Below, piece after piece: positions 46,865-55,838 of a DNA stretch of 64,000 nt. The stretch's first letter is position 1; each line of letters opens with the position of its first letter. Under the pieces are notes generated by a model. The model saw nothing but the letters and a program-made list of their open reading frames with translations, had not been told where the DNA came from and made no database searches. This stretch comes from Lysobacterales bacterium (GTDB lineage: Bacteria; Pseudomonadota; Gammaproteobacteria; Xanthomonadales; Rhodanobacteraceae), in contig NSJK01000010.1 of the NCBI GenBank assembly GCA_002632325.1, positions 87,577 to 151,576 on the forward strand, written 5' to 3'. Position numbers and translations under genes: made by a program.

Positions 46865-46909
46865 GGGGCTTCTCGATGCGGAATGGGGAAAAGGGGGCCG
46901 ATAGTCTAG

Positions 46910-47034
46910 GGCAACGCTGATCGGCTGGCACAACCGTCCTGATGGTCAGGAATTTCGCCAGTCTTTCTGCGGCAGCGCTCCGCGATCTGCAAGCAGGCAG
47001 GGTTCGCGACGATTGCCGTACCGGATCAGCGTTG
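46910..47034. repeat. 125-bp element with 13-bp terminal inverted repeats
   Basis: GGCAACGCTGATC at 46910-46922 has an exact inverted copy at 47022-47034. The left end with its TAG prefix is identical to a solo copy at 3125-3140. The interior has no convincing coding potential. Small non-autonomous transposon (MITE) or an IS remnant are possible. Confidence 0.55.
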
Positions 47035-47118
47035 CCTTGGTGACGCGCCAGTCACGGGCCAGGGAGCTCGAACGCTGCGCGAATCGCGCCGTGGCACGCC
47101 TCACAGGCTGCAATGTGG

Positions 47119-47148
47119 TTGCCGCTGCAGCGCGCACTCCACTATGAT
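47119..47148 (+). promoter_or_regulatory. Sigma-70 promoter candidate for the cytochrome oxidase operon
   Basis: TTGCCG, an 18-bp spacer and TATGAT, about 118 bp before the ctaC start. It lies just outside the inverted-repeat element. Only sequence resemblance supports it. Confidence 0.4.
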
Positions 47149-47265
47149 CCCGGCAATACGCCTCATTCCCGTTGACGTGGAGCATCCGTCGAATCGTCGG
47201 GGAATGGGCGCCGGGGAAGCCAGCAGGCGGCGCAAGCTGGCCAAGCAAGCAGACAATCTAGGGTG

Positions 47266-48180
47266 ATGCCGATGATTTCATTCGGAATGGGGGGCGCGCG
47301 TCGCGCGGTGGCAGTGGTGGCGGTATTCGCGCTCCTCGCCAGTGGCGCAGCCATGGCCGGGGCGCAGCCTTGGCAGCTCAACATGCCGCCGGGCGTCACC
47401 AGCATCTCGCAGCGCATCCACGGCGTGCACATGCTCGCCCTGTGGATCTGCGTCTTCATCGGCGTGATCGTCTACGGCGCGATGATCTATGCGATGTTCA
47501 AGTTCCGCAAATCGCGTGGCGCGGTGGCGGCCAAGTGGAGCCACAACACGATGCTGGAGGCGATCTGGACGACGATCCCGATCCTCATCCTCATCGCCAT
47601 GGCATGGCCGGCGACCAAGCTGCTGATCGACATGGCCAATGTCGAGAACTCGGAAATGACCATCAAGGTCACCGGTTACCAGTGGAAGTGGCGTTACGAA
47701 TACGTCGACTATTTCGGCAAGGCCACACCGGTCAATTTCATCTCGACGCTCGACGAGCAGTCCAACCGCGTGCGCCAGACCGGTTCCGGTCTCGACCCGC
47801 ATTCGGTCAAGGAAGGCAACGAGAACGTCTACCTGCTCAATGTCGACAAGCCACTGGTGCTGCCGGTCGGCGTCAAGGTGCGCTTCGTGATCACCGCCGA
47901 TGACGTGATCCATTCCTGGTGGGTGCCCGAGCTGGGTTGGAAGCAGGATGCGATCCCCGGCATCATCAATGACAACTGGACCCGCATCGACACCGCCGGC
48001 ACCTACCGCGGCCAGTGCGCCGAGCTGTGCGGTCGCGACCACGGCTTCATGCCGATCGTGGTCAAGGCCATTCCCAAGGCCGAGTTCGAGCAATGGCTGG
48101 CGACGCAGCAGGCTGCCAGTTCCGCCAGCAAGACCGCGCAGGCCGCTCCCGCCGCCGCGCTGCCCGCCACGCAGGGCTGA
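47266..48180 (+). CDS. ctaC: Cytochrome c oxidase subunit II
   Basis: About 304 residues with a signal peptide (VAVVAVFALLASGAAMAGAQ), two membrane helices (about 57-77 and 98-118) and a periplasmic CuA domain. CuA ligands are in DVIHSWWVPELGWKQDAIPG and GQCAELCGRDHGFM, so electron entry from cytochrome c is intact. No heme c domain is fused. Three start codons are close together (GTG 47263, ATG 47266, ATG 47272); AGGG lies best placed for 47272, so the true start may be two codons in. First gene of the aa3 oxidase operon. Confidence 0.95.
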   Translation: MPMISFGMGGARRAVAVVAVFALLASGAAMAGAQPWQLNMPPGVTSISQRIHGVHMLALWICVFIGVIVYGAMIYAMFKFRKSRGAVAAKWSHNTMLEAIWTTIPILILIAMAWPATKLLIDMANVENSEMTIKVTGYQWKWRYEYVDYFGKATPVNFISTLDEQSNRVRQTGSGLDPHSVKEGNENVYLLNVDKPLVLPVGVKVRFVITADDVIHSWWVPELGWKQDAIPGIINDNWTRIDTAGTYRGQCAELCGRDHGFMPIVVKAIPKAEFEQWLATQQAASSASKTAQAAPAAALPATQG

Positions 48181-48206
48181 TCGCCCCCACATCGAGGTTA
48201 CAGGCC

Positions 48207-49844
48207 ATGGCCGCAGTCAATCCCGCCATCCACGACACGCACCACGATGGGCATGCCGGTCACGATGACAAGCCGCACGGCTTCCTGCATCGCTGGTTGT
48301 TCACCACCAATCACAAGGACATCGGCACGTTGTATCTGGTGTTCTCGCTGACGATGTTCTTCATCGGCGGCAGCTTCGCCATGCTGATTCGCGCCGAGTT
48401 GTTCCAGCCGGGCCTGCAACTGCTGCAGCCGGAGACCTTCAACGAACTGACCACGATGCACGCGCTGATCATGATCTTCGGCGCGATCATGCCGGCCTTC
48501 GTCGGCCTCGGAAACTGGATGATTCCGATGCAGATCGGCGCGCCCGACATGGCGCTGCCGCGCATGAACAACTGGTCGTTCTGGATCCTGCCGTTCGCGT
48601 TCCTGCTGCTGATCGGCGAGATCTTCATGCCCGGCGGCGGCCCGCAGGGCGGCTGGACGATGTATCCGCCGCTGTCGCTGGAAGGTGGATTCAACGTTGC
48701 CTTCATGATCTTCGCGATCCACCTGATGGGCATCAGCTCGATCATGGGTGCGATCAACATCATCGCCACGATTCTCAACATGCGCGCGCCGGGCATGGAC
48801 CTGCTCAAGATGCCGGTGTTCGTGTGGAGCTGGCTGATCACCGCCTTCCTGCTGATCGCGGTGATGCCGGTGCTGGCCGGCGCGGTGACCATGCTGCTGA
48901 CCGACAAGTATTTCGGCACCAGCTTCTTCCACGCCGCCGGTGGCGGCGACCCGGTGATGTACCAGCACATCTTCTGGTTCTTCGGTCATCCCGAGGTCTA
49001 CATCATGATCCTGCCCGCATTCGGGATCATCTCGGAAATCATCCCCACCTTCTCGCGCAAGCCGATCTTCGGTTATCAGGCGATGGTGTATGCGATCGCC
49101 TCGATCGCCTTCCTCTCCTTCATCGTCTGGGCGCACCACATGTTCACCGTGGGCATGCCGCTCGGTGGCGAGTTGTTCTTCATGTACGCGACCATGCTGA
49201 TCGCGATTCCGACCGGCGTGAAGGTGTTCAACTGGCTTTCGACGATGTGGCAAGGTTCGCTCACGTTCGAGACGCCCATGCTGTTCGCGATCGCCTTCGT
49301 GATCCTGTTCACGATCGGCGGATTCTCGGGCGTGATGTGCGCGATCGTGCCGGCCGACTACCAGTATCAGGACACCTACTTCGTCGTCGCCCACTTCCAC
49401 TACGTGCTGGTCACCGGCGCCGCCTTCGCGATCATGGCCGCGGCCTACTACTGGCTGCCCAAGTGGTCGGGCAACATGTATTCGGAGAAGTGGGGCAAGA
49501 TTCATTTCTGGTCGAGCACGATCTCGGTCAACGTGCTGTTCTTCCCGCAGCACTTCGTCGGTCTGGCCGGCATGCCGCGGCGCATTCCCGACTACAACGT
49601 CGCCTTCGCCGACTTCAACATGATTTCCTCGATCGGCGGCTTCTGGTTCGGCGCGAGCCAGTTGATCTTCGTCGGCGTGATCATCCATTGCGTGTACTTC
49701 TCCAGGCAGCGCGCCACCGCGCAGGTGTGGGAAGGTGCGCACGGGCTGGAATGGACGGTGCCGTCACCGGCGCCGTTCCACACCTTCTCGACGCCGCCGG
49801 TGATCACCAACGACATGCTCGCGCATGGCGACGTGAGTCACTGA
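48207..49844 (+). CDS. ctaD: Cytochrome c oxidase subunit I
   Basis: A 545-residue heme-copper oxidase subunit with 12 membrane helices. CuB/heme ligands are visible: FWFFGHPEVYIMILPAFG (His and the cross-linked Tyr), AHHMF, and AHFHYVLVTGA for the two heme irons. The proton-channel segment HPEVY with VYAIASIAFLSFIVWAHHM is of the A-type family. The ATG at 48207 follows GAGGTTA. It reduces oxygen to water, coupled to proton pumping. Confidence 0.98.
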   Translation: MAAVNPAIHDTHHDGHAGHDDKPHGFLHRWLFTTNHKDIGTLYLVFSLTMFFIGGSFAMLIRAELFQPGLQLLQPETFNELTTMHALIMIFGAIMPAFVGLGNWMIPMQIGAPDMALPRMNNWSFWILPFAFLLLIGEIFMPGGGPQGGWTMYPPLSLEGGFNVAFMIFAIHLMGISSIMGAINIIATILNMRAPGMDLLKMPVFVWSWLITAFLLIAVMPVLAGAVTMLLTDKYFGTSFFHAAGGGDPVMYQHIFWFFGHPEVYIMILPAFGIISEIIPTFSRKPIFGYQAMVYAIASIAFLSFIVWAHHMFTVGMPLGGELFFMYATMLIAIPTGVKVFNWLSTMWQGSLTFETPMLFAIAFVILFTIGGFSGVMCAIVPADYQYQDTYFVVAHFHYVLVTGAAFAIMAAAYYWLPKWSGNMYSEKWGKIHFWSSTISVNVLFFPQHFVGLAGMPRRIPDYNVAFADFNMISSIGGFWFGASQLIFVGVIIHCVYFSRQRATAQVWEGAHGLEWTVPSPAPFHTFSTPPVITNDMLAHGDVSH

Positions 49845-49883
49845 GCACGCGTCTCCACGCGCGCGCATCGTTCGGATCGGAAG

Positions 49884-50015
49884 ATGGCAAGGCAAGCCAG
49901 CAATGACGAACAGGCCGTTGCCCGCGCACGCGCGCGGCGCACGGCGCTGGCCGTCGGTGCGGTGGCGCTGGCGATCTATCTGTTCGCGATCCTGCGGATG
50001 GTGCTGCGCAAATGA
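49884..50015 (+). CDS. Small single-helix protein of the oxidase operon (43 aa)
   Basis: Reads [19 protein letters not shown], then [20 protein letters not shown] and VLRK, stop. It has a basic N-terminus followed by one membrane helix. It lies between ctaD (40 bp gap) and ctaG, whose ATG overlaps its stop by ATGA. Small proteins of this form at this position are known in related oxidase operons as presumed assembly factors. It is below common length limits for gene calling. The coupled overlap is the main support. Confidence 0.75.
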   Translation: MARQASNDEQAVARARARRTALAVGAVALAIYLFAILRMVLRK

Positions 50016-50590
50016 ACGCCGCAGTCAATCATCGCGGCGTGCTCAAGACCACCCTGATCGTGGTTGCCTGCGCCTTCGTGTTCGGCTTCGCGATGGTGCC
50101 GGTCTACCGCATCGTCTGCGAACACGTATTCGGCATCCGCATGAGCGATGGTGCGGTGGCGGCGAGCGATGCCGCGGCTCTGGTCGAGGACACCAGTCGC
50201 ACGATCACCGTGCAGTTCGTCGCCAACGTCAACAGCAAGCTGCCGTGGGAGTTCGCGCCCGAGCGGCCAAGCATGCAGGTGCATCCGGGCAAGGTCGTCG
50301 ATGCCTGGTTCGATGCCACCAACACCAGTGCGCAGGCGATCGTCGGCAATGCGGTACCCAGCGTCGCGCCGAGCGCGGCCTCGGCCTTCTTCAACAAGAC
50401 CGAGTGCTTCTGTTTCACCGAGCAGGTGCTCGCCGCGGGCGAGACGCGGCGCATGCCGGTACGCTTCTTCGTCGACCCGCGCCTGCCCAGAGACGTGCGC
50501 GAGTTGACCTTGTCGTACACTTTCTACGCAAACGAAGTCGCCACGCAGCGGCTGCTTGAAACCGGATCGCCGCAGCCTGCGGCGGGTTGA
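50012..50590 (+). CDS. ctaG: Cytochrome c oxidase assembly protein CtaG/Cox11
   Basis: A 192-residue protein with one N-terminal membrane helix ([20 protein letters not shown]) and a periplasmic immunoglobulin-like domain. The copper-binding motif is CFCFTEQ, with a further conserved Cys in VCEHVFGI. It delivers copper to the CuB centre of subunit I. Its ATG overlaps the stop of the small membrane protein. Confidence 0.96.
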   Translation: MNAAVNHRGVLKTTLIVVACAFVFGFAMVPVYRIVCEHVFGIRMSDGAVAASDAAALVEDTSRTITVQFVANVNSKLPWEFAPERPSMQVHPGKVVDAWFDATNTSAQAIVGNAVPSVAPSAASAFFNKTECFCFTEQVLAAGETRRMPVRFFVDPRLPRDVRELTLSYTFYANEVATQRLLETGSPQPAAG

Positions 50591-50612
50591 CCACTGACCG
50601 ATCGAGATCGCC

Positions 50613-51479
50613 ATGGCCCAGACACAAGGTGCTTACTACGTTCCCCACGGCAGCCACTGGCCGATTGTCGGCTCATTCGGCTTGCTTGGCGCAGTCGGCG
50701 GTGCGGGCTTGTGGCTCAACGAGGTCATGGTCGGCAAACCGATCATGGCGGTGGGCATCGGCCTCTTGGTGGTGATGCTGTTCGGCTGGTTCGGCTCGGT
50801 GATCCGCGAATCGCTGGCCGGCTACTACAACAAGCAGGTCGATGTTTCCTTCCGCATGGGCATGATCTGGTTCATCTTCTCGGAAGTCATGTTCTTCGCG
50901 GCCTTTTTCGGCGCCCTGTTCTACGCGCGCACCTTCTCGGTGCCGTGGCTCGGTGGTGAAGGCCATGGCGCGCTCACCAATTTCTATCTGTGGCCGCAGT
51001 ATTCCGCGGCGTGGCCGACCAATGGTCCGCAAGACATCGGTGGCGCGTTCTCGACGATGTCGCCGTGGGGCATTCCCTTGCTCAACACCTTGCTGCTGCT
51101 GAGTTCGGGCGTGACCATCACGATTGCCCACCATGCTTTGCGCACCGGCCATCGCGCGCGCCTGCTGGTGTTTCTCGCGCTTACCGTGATCCTTGGTGCG
51201 GTGTTCCTCGGCTTCCAGGTGCACGAATACGCCGAGGCCTATGAGCATTTCAATCTCACGCTCGGCAGCGGCATCTACGGCAGCACCTTCTTCATGCTCA
51301 CCGGCTTCCACGGCCTGCACGTGACGCTTGGCGCGATCATGCTGACCGTGATGTGGGCGCGCTGCGCCAAGGGTCATTTCACCCGCGACAACCACTTTGC
51401 GTTCGAGGCGGTAGCCTGGTACTGGCACTTCGTCGATGTGGTCTGGCTCGGCCTGTTTCTGTTCGTCTACGTGCTCTGA
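50613..51479 (+). CDS. ctaE: Cytochrome c oxidase subunit III
   Basis: A 288-residue protein with seven membrane helices. Family blocks: RMGMIWFIFSEVMFFAAFFG, LNTLLLLSSGVTITIAHHAL, GFQVHEYAEAYEHFNLTL, FFMLTGFHGLHVTLGAIML and the end AWYWHFVDVVWLGLFLFVYV. ATG 22 bp after ctaG. It stabilises the oxidase and supports proton uptake. Confidence 0.97.
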   Translation: MAQTQGAYYVPHGSHWPIVGSFGLLGAVGGAGLWLNEVMVGKPIMAVGIGLLVVMLFGWFGSVIRESLAGYYNKQVDVSFRMGMIWFIFSEVMFFAAFFGALFYARTFSVPWLGGEGHGALTNFYLWPQYSAAWPTNGPQDIGGAFSTMSPWGIPLLNTLLLLSSGVTITIAHHALRTGHRARLLVFLALTVILGAVFLGFQVHEYAEAYEHFNLTLGSGIYGSTFFMLTGFHGLHVTLGAIMLTVMWARCAKGHFTRDNHFAFEAVAWYWHFVDVVWLGLFLFVYVL

Positions 51480-51489
51480 GAGCCGGAAA

Positions 51490-51520
51490 TCGGGAATCGG
51501 GAATCGGGAATCGGGAATCG
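51490..51520 (+). repeat. Heptamer tandem repeat (TCGGGAA x4)
   Basis: Four exact copies of TCGGGAA plus TCG, starting 10 bases after the ctaE stop. Non-coding and likely variable between strains. Confidence 0.85.
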
Positions 51521-51616
51521 CTGGGCGCCACACGTGCGGCTTGCGCGATCGGGTTTGACTTCAATGTCGATCGCAAGGCCCTGCTTCCGGCGACTCCCCA
51601 TTCCCGCTCTTTCAAT

Positions 51617-51826
51617 TCACCCGCCCACGCCGTGCGGTTTGATGATGCCGGCCCAGACGCCGAGCATGATCAGCGCGATCAACAGCACCGACAGCGCAAT
51701 ACGCCGCGTCAGCGCCTTGAGCGTGCGGTCGGTGGTGCCCTTGTCGCTCATCATGTAGTACAGGCCGGCGCCCAGGTTGTAGACGATGGCGATGAAGAAA
51801 ACGATGACGATGAGCGTGCCGAGCAT
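51617..51826 (-). CDS. Twin transmembrane protein (DUF2909-like)
   Basis: A 69-residue protein with two membrane helices (residues about 3-26 and 43-63) separated by a short charged loop (SDKGTTDRTLKALTRR). Small twin-helix proteins of this kind are commonly beside cytochrome oxidase and surf1 genes in Proteobacteria. It is on the opposite strand between ctaE and surf1, so it is not part of the operon but breaks it. Function unknown. Confidence 0.8.
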   Translation of the reverse strand: MLGTLIVIVFFIAIVYNLGAGLYYMMSDKGTTDRTLKALTRRIALSVLLIALIMLGVWAGIIKPHGVGG

Positions 51827-51885
51827 GGCGATGCCTGTGTGCCGGCGCCTGCGGCCGGATGCCTTCGCGATTATAGACGCGCGAC

Positions 51886-52623
51886 ATGAGCGCTAGACGC
51901 TGGCATGCGCCGCGCTGGTACAGCGTGCTGCTCACCCTGTTCGGGATCGCGGTGTTCTTCGCGCTGGGCGCCTGGCAAGTGCGGCGTGCGCACGAAAAGG
52001 AAGCCCTGTTCGCGGCTTTCGATGCCGCACCACGACAGGCGCCGATCACCCTGGCCCAGGCGCGCAAGCAGGCCAGTGCGCAGGTCTATCCCCTGGTCGA
52101 AGTCACCGGCAGTTTCGATTCCACCCACGCCTACCTGCTCGATGATCAGGTGCGTGGCGGCAAGGTCGGCGTGATGCGTTGGGATGTGTTCGAGCCCAGC
52201 GCAGGTGGCCCGGCCCTGCTCGTCAATCGCGGTTTTGTTCCGCGCGATGCGCGTGGCGGCTTGCCGACGCTGCCGTCACCGCCTGCCGGCGTGATTCATT
52301 TGCAGGGCCTGTATGCGCCACCTCCGGGCGCGGGCCTGCGTCTGGGCGGCAATGCCTTGCCGCGGCAGGCGCAGTGGCCCAAGACCACCATCTACATCGA
52401 TCTCGGCGAGATCGGCGCCGATCTGGGTCGCGGCCTCGATGCGCGCGTGCTGCTCGAAACCGATGCCGCCGACGCCGGGGCCGGCTTCGTGCGGCAATGG
52501 CGTCCCGAGGTGTTTCCGCCCGAGCGCCATTACGGCTACGCCTTCACCTGGTTCGCTTTTTGCGGCGTGGTCGTGGCAACCTTCCTTGTTCTGCACTGGC
52601 GCCGCGAGAGCGATCGACCATGA
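51886..52623 (+). CDS. SURF1-family cytochrome oxidase assembly protein
   Basis: A 245-residue protein with two terminal membrane helices (YSVLLTLFGIAVFFALGAWQ, and AFTWFAFCGVVVATFLVLHW) around a periplasmic domain, the SURF1 layout. Conserved pieces: GAWQVRRAHEK, LLVNRGFVPRDAR, and RHYGYAFTWF. It helps insert heme a into subunit I. Stop overlaps the next start by ATGA. Confidence 0.93.
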   Translation: MSARRWHAPRWYSVLLTLFGIAVFFALGAWQVRRAHEKEALFAAFDAAPRQAPITLAQARKQASAQVYPLVEVTGSFDSTHAYLLDDQVRGGKVGVMRWDVFEPSAGGPALLVNRGFVPRDARGGLPTLPSPPAGVIHLQGLYAPPPGAGLRLGGNALPRQAQWPKTTIYIDLGEIGADLGRGLDARVLLETDAADAGAGFVRQWRPEVFPPERHYGYAFTWFAFCGVVVATFLVLHWRRESDRP

Positions 52624-53174
52624 ATCCGCGCAACCGCACGCGCAACCGCATCGCCCTGATCCTCGTCGTGGCGGCCTTCGTCGTGCCTTTCCTCGGCACC
52701 TGGTATCTGAGCACCACCGGCTGGCGACCGCAGGGCATGCGCAATTTCGGCACCTTGATCGAGCCACCGCGCGACCTTTCTGCTGCCCGTTTCGTGCTCG
52801 CCGATGGCGGTACGCTGGGTTGGAAGGATGCGAACTGGTCGTGGACCGTGGTCGCCTTGCCCGGCCCGGATTGTGCGCAAGCCTGCCTGCGGGAACTCGA
52901 TGAGCTCCGGCGCGTGCGGCTCACCCTCAATCGCAACGCCGCTCGGGTGCGCCTGATCGTGCTCGCCGACTTGCCGCAGCAGGCGCTCGCGTCGCTGGCG
53001 CCGATGCAGTCGGCACGCGATGTCGATGGCGTGCTCGCGGCCTATCGCCCCGCCGTTGCCGATGCGCTTGCCGTCGTCTTCATCGATCCGCACGGCTTCC
53101 TCGTGCTCAGTCATGCGGCGGGTTACGACGCCAACAAGCTGCGCAAGGATCTCGAGCGCGCCATCAAGAGCTGA
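52620..53174 (+). CDS. Membrane-anchored SCO-like protein with CxxxC
   Basis: A 184-residue protein with one N-terminal helix (IALILVVAAFVVPFLGTWYL) and a periplasmic thioredoxin-like domain. PGPDCAQACLREL contains C85-x3-C89, the spacing of the SCO copper chaperones. A His in FIDPHGFLV (residue 158) or H165 could be the third ligand. It is shorter and more divergent than typical SCO1/SenC. Translational coupling to surf1 and its position before ctaA support a role in oxidase maturation, perhaps CuA loading or thiol reduction. Confidence 0.8.
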   Translation: MNPRNRTRNRIALILVVAAFVVPFLGTWYLSTTGWRPQGMRNFGTLIEPPRDLSAARFVLADGGTLGWKDANWSWTVVALPGPDCAQACLRELDELRRVRLTLNRNAARVRLIVLADLPQQALASLAPMQSARDVDGVLAAYRPAVADALAVVFIDPHGFLVLSHAAGYDANKLRKDLERAIKS

Positions 53175-53179
53175 TCATC

Positions 53180-54331
53180 GTGACTTCTTCATCCCTCATC
53201 GCCCGCATCGCCTTGGTTGCGATGCTGCTCGCCTTCGTCGTCATCGTGTTCGGCGCCTTCGTGCGCCTGTCCAATGCGGGGCTGTCGTGCCCCGATTGGC
53301 CGACCTGCTACGGCAAGGCGACCTGGCCCGGTCACGAGCAGGAAATCGCGCATGCCAATCAGGCCTTTCCGGAGCGCCCGGTGGAGACGCACAAGGCCTG
53401 GCGCGAGCAAGTGCACCGCATGCTTGCCGGTTCGCTCGGCACCTTGGTGCTCGCACTCGCCTTCGTCGCGGCATGGCCGCGGCGTGGCTCGCCCGCCGCG
53501 ATTCTCGCCGCAGCACTCGCGGCGGCGCTCGGCGTCGCGCTCTACATCAAGGGCCATCCTGATGTGTCCGCCGTCCTGTCGGGGCTGGCGATGGCGCTGC
53601 CCTTGCTGGTGGCGTGGCGCCTGCAGCGACCGGCGCCGTATCGCATCGCGGTCGCTGCGCTGGCGGTGATCATCTTCCAGGCCATGCTCGGCATGTGGAC
53701 CGTCACGCTCTTGCTCAAACCGATCGTGGTGATGGGGCATCTGCTCGGCGGCCTGCTCACGTTTGCCTTGCTCGCCTGGATCGCGCTGAGCCTGTCGACG
53801 CATACGCAGGCGACACCCGCGCAGCAGCGCCTGCGCCCGCTGGTGATCCTTGCCCTCGTCCTGCTGGCCGCGCAGATCGCGCTGGGCGGATGGACCAGCG
53901 CGAACTACGCCGCGCTCGCCTGTGGCAGCGATTTTCCGACCTGCGCCGGATCGTGGTGGCCGGCCACCGATTTCCGTGAAGGCTTCGTGCTCTGGCGCGG
54001 CATCGGCGTCAATTACGAAGGCGGCGTGCTCGATGGCGCCGCGCGCGCGGCGATCCAGATCGCTCATCGCATCGGCGCCGTGCTGGTGTTCGGCGCGGTG
54101 CTTGCAACCGCCATCGCCGGCTGGCGCCGTGGTCTGCATCGGCATGCGCACGCGCTCGCGCTGCTCTTGTGCCTGCAGGTGGCGCTGGGTATCGCCAACG
54201 TGATGCTGTTGCTGCCGCTGCCGGTGGCAACTGCGCACAATGCCGGCGCGGTGTTGCTGCTGTTCGTGCTGATCGCGCTGCTCGTGCGCACGCGCAATGC
54301 CGACCCAGTCGAACCGGGCCTGCCCAAGTGA
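53180..54331 (+). CDS. ctaA: Heme A synthase (CtaA/COX15)
   Basis: A 383-residue protein with about eight membrane helices. [20 protein letters not shown] is the first signature, and heme-binding His residues appear in [28 protein letters not shown] and ATAHNAGAV. It oxidises heme O to heme A. The start is GTG at 53180, six bases after the previous stop. Its own stop overlaps the ctaB start by GTGA. Confidence 0.95.
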   Translation: MTSSSLIARIALVAMLLAFVVIVFGAFVRLSNAGLSCPDWPTCYGKATWPGHEQEIAHANQAFPERPVETHKAWREQVHRMLAGSLGTLVLALAFVAAWPRRGSPAAILAAALAAALGVALYIKGHPDVSAVLSGLAMALPLLVAWRLQRPAPYRIAVAALAVIIFQAMLGMWTVTLLLKPIVVMGHLLGGLLTFALLAWIALSLSTHTQATPAQQRLRPLVILALVLLAAQIALGGWTSANYAALACGSDFPTCAGSWWPATDFREGFVLWRGIGVNYEGGVLDGAARAAIQIAHRIGAVLVFGAVLATAIAGWRRGLHRHAHALALLLCLQVALGIANVMLLLPLPVATAHNAGAVLLLFVLIALLVRTRNADPVEPGLPK

Positions 54332-55239
54332 AGTCACCGTCGTTGCTGCGCCAATACCTCGCCGTGACCAAGCCGCGCATCGTCGCGCTGATCGTGTTCA
54401 CGGCGATCATCGGCATGCTGCTTGCGGTGCCGGGCCTGCCGCCGTGGCGTGAGGCGATTGCAGGGACGGTTGGCATCTGGCTGGCGGCGGCTTCGGCAGC
54501 GGCGATCAATCACCTGATCGATCAGCGCATCGACAAGCTGATGGTGCGCACCGCGCATCGACCACTGGCGGTCGGTGCGCTGCGGCCGATGCAGGTGCTG
54601 GTGTTTGCGCTGGCGCTCGGCGCGCTGTCGATGCTGATCCTCGTGCTGTTCGACAACCTGCTCACCGCCGTGCTGACCTTGCTCGGCCTGATCGGTTACG
54701 CGGTGGTCTACACCGCCTTCCTCAAGCGTGCGACACCGCAGAACATCGTGATTGGTGGCGCCGCGGGCGCGGTGCCGCCGATCCTCGGCTGGACCGCGGT
54801 CACCGGCGCCGTGCATCCGCATGCCTTGCTGCTGTTCCTCATCATCTTCATCTGGACGCCACCGCACTTCTGGGCGCTCGCGATCTTCCGGCGCGACGAT
54901 TACGCGCGTGCCCACGTGCCGATGTTGCCGGTCACCCACGGTGTCGAATACACACGCTGGCACGTGCTGCTCTACACCGTGCTGCTGGTGGTGATCACGG
55001 TGCTGCCGTATCTCACCGGCATGAGTGGATTGTTTTACCTCGGCGGCGCACTCGTGCTGGGTGGCGCGTTCCTGTGGTACGCGATCCGTCTGCTCGATCC
55101 GCCCGATGATTTCTTCGCGATGCGCGTGTTCAACTACTCGATCATCTATCTGATGGCGCTGTTCGCGTTCCTGCTCGTCGATCACTACCTGCCGCCGCTG
55201 GATGTGGCGCCGACGATGATTCTGGAACGCGTCCAGTGA
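54328..55239 (+). CDS. ctaB: Protoheme IX farnesyltransferase (heme O synthase)
   Basis: A 303-residue UbiA-family prenyltransferase with eight or nine helices. The Asp-rich motif is [12 protein letters not shown] (N-x3-D-x3-D), and [18 protein letters not shown] is the second family block. It farnesylates heme B to heme O for CtaA. GTG at 54328 overlaps the ctaA stop and gives [16 protein letters not shown], the usual N-terminus. Last gene of the oxidase cluster. Confidence 0.95.
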   Translation: MKSPSLLRQYLAVTKPRIVALIVFTAIIGMLLAVPGLPPWREAIAGTVGIWLAAASAAAINHLIDQRIDKLMVRTAHRPLAVGALRPMQVLVFALALGALSMLILVLFDNLLTAVLTLLGLIGYAVVYTAFLKRATPQNIVIGGAAGAVPPILGWTAVTGAVHPHALLLFLIIFIWTPPHFWALAIFRRDDYARAHVPMLPVTHGVEYTRWHVLLYTVLLVVITVLPYLTGMSGLFYLGGALVLGGAFLWYAIRLLDPPDDFFAMRVFNYSIIYLMALFAFLLVDHYLPPLDVAPTMILERVQ

Positions 55240-55303
55240 AGCCTGCGGAGTAGACTGGGCTTCGCATTCGACCTGCGCAGCAACTCATTCGGCGGAGGCG
55301 CCC

Positions 55304-55783
55304 ATGGCTTCGATTCACGATTTCAAGCTCACCACGATCGATGGCAAGACGCAGTCGATGTCGGACTATCGCGGCAAGACGCTGCTCATCGTCAATGTGG
55401 CCTCGAAGTGCGGCTTCACGCCGCAGTATGCGGGGCTGGAAAAGCTCTACAATGACTACCGCGAGCGCGGTCTGGTGGTGCTCGGTTTTCCTTGCGACCA
55501 GTTCGGTCATCAGGAGCCCGGCGACGAGGCGGAAATCAAATCCTTTTGCGCGCTCAACTACGATGTGAGCTTCCCGCTGTTCGCCAAGATCGAGGTCAAC
55601 GGCGACACCGCGCATCCGCTTTACCGCTTCCTGAAATCGCAGGCCAGGGGCGTGCTCGGCAGCGAGGCGATCAAGTGGAACTTCACCAAGTTCCTCGTCG
55701 ATGCGGACGGCACGGTGCTGCGCCGCTATGCGCCGACCGACACGCCCGAGCGCATCGGCAAGGATCTGGCCAAGCTGATCTAG
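55304..55783 (+). CDS. Glutathione peroxidase (Cys type)
   Basis: A 159-residue thiol peroxidase. Family blocks: NVASKCGFTPQYAGLEKLY (peroxidatic Cys at the Sec position), VLGFPCDQFGHQEPGDEAEI (second Cys) and KWNFTKFLVD. Cysteine rather than selenocysteine is used. It reduces hydrogen peroxide or lipid peroxides, probably with thioredoxin. Stands alone 64 bp after ctaB. Confidence 0.96.
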   Translation: MASIHDFKLTTIDGKTQSMSDYRGKTLLIVNVASKCGFTPQYAGLEKLYNDYRERGLVVLGFPCDQFGHQEPGDEAEIKSFCALNYDVSFPLFAKIEVNGDTAHPLYRFLKSQARGVLGSEAIKWNFTKFLVDADGTVLRRYAPTDTPERIGKDLAKLI

Positions 55784-55838
55784 CGCGGCGGACGCCCGGC
55801 ACGGTATATCTGCGCCTTTCCACCGCTTGTGAGTGCCG

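Larger units (their letters stand above)
46865..47265. other. 401-bp region between putA and ctaC
   Basis: No gene is seen. It contains a 125-bp segment bounded by 13-bp inverted repeats (46910-47034), and a sigma-70-like promoter candidate for the oxidase operon at 47119-47148. Confidence 0.6.

Noticed and set aside
48198..49742. 514-residue frame antisense to ctaD, rich in His, Asp and Arg
   Set aside because: Charged composition is typical of the complement of membrane-protein codons; ctaD motifs on the plus strand are complete.
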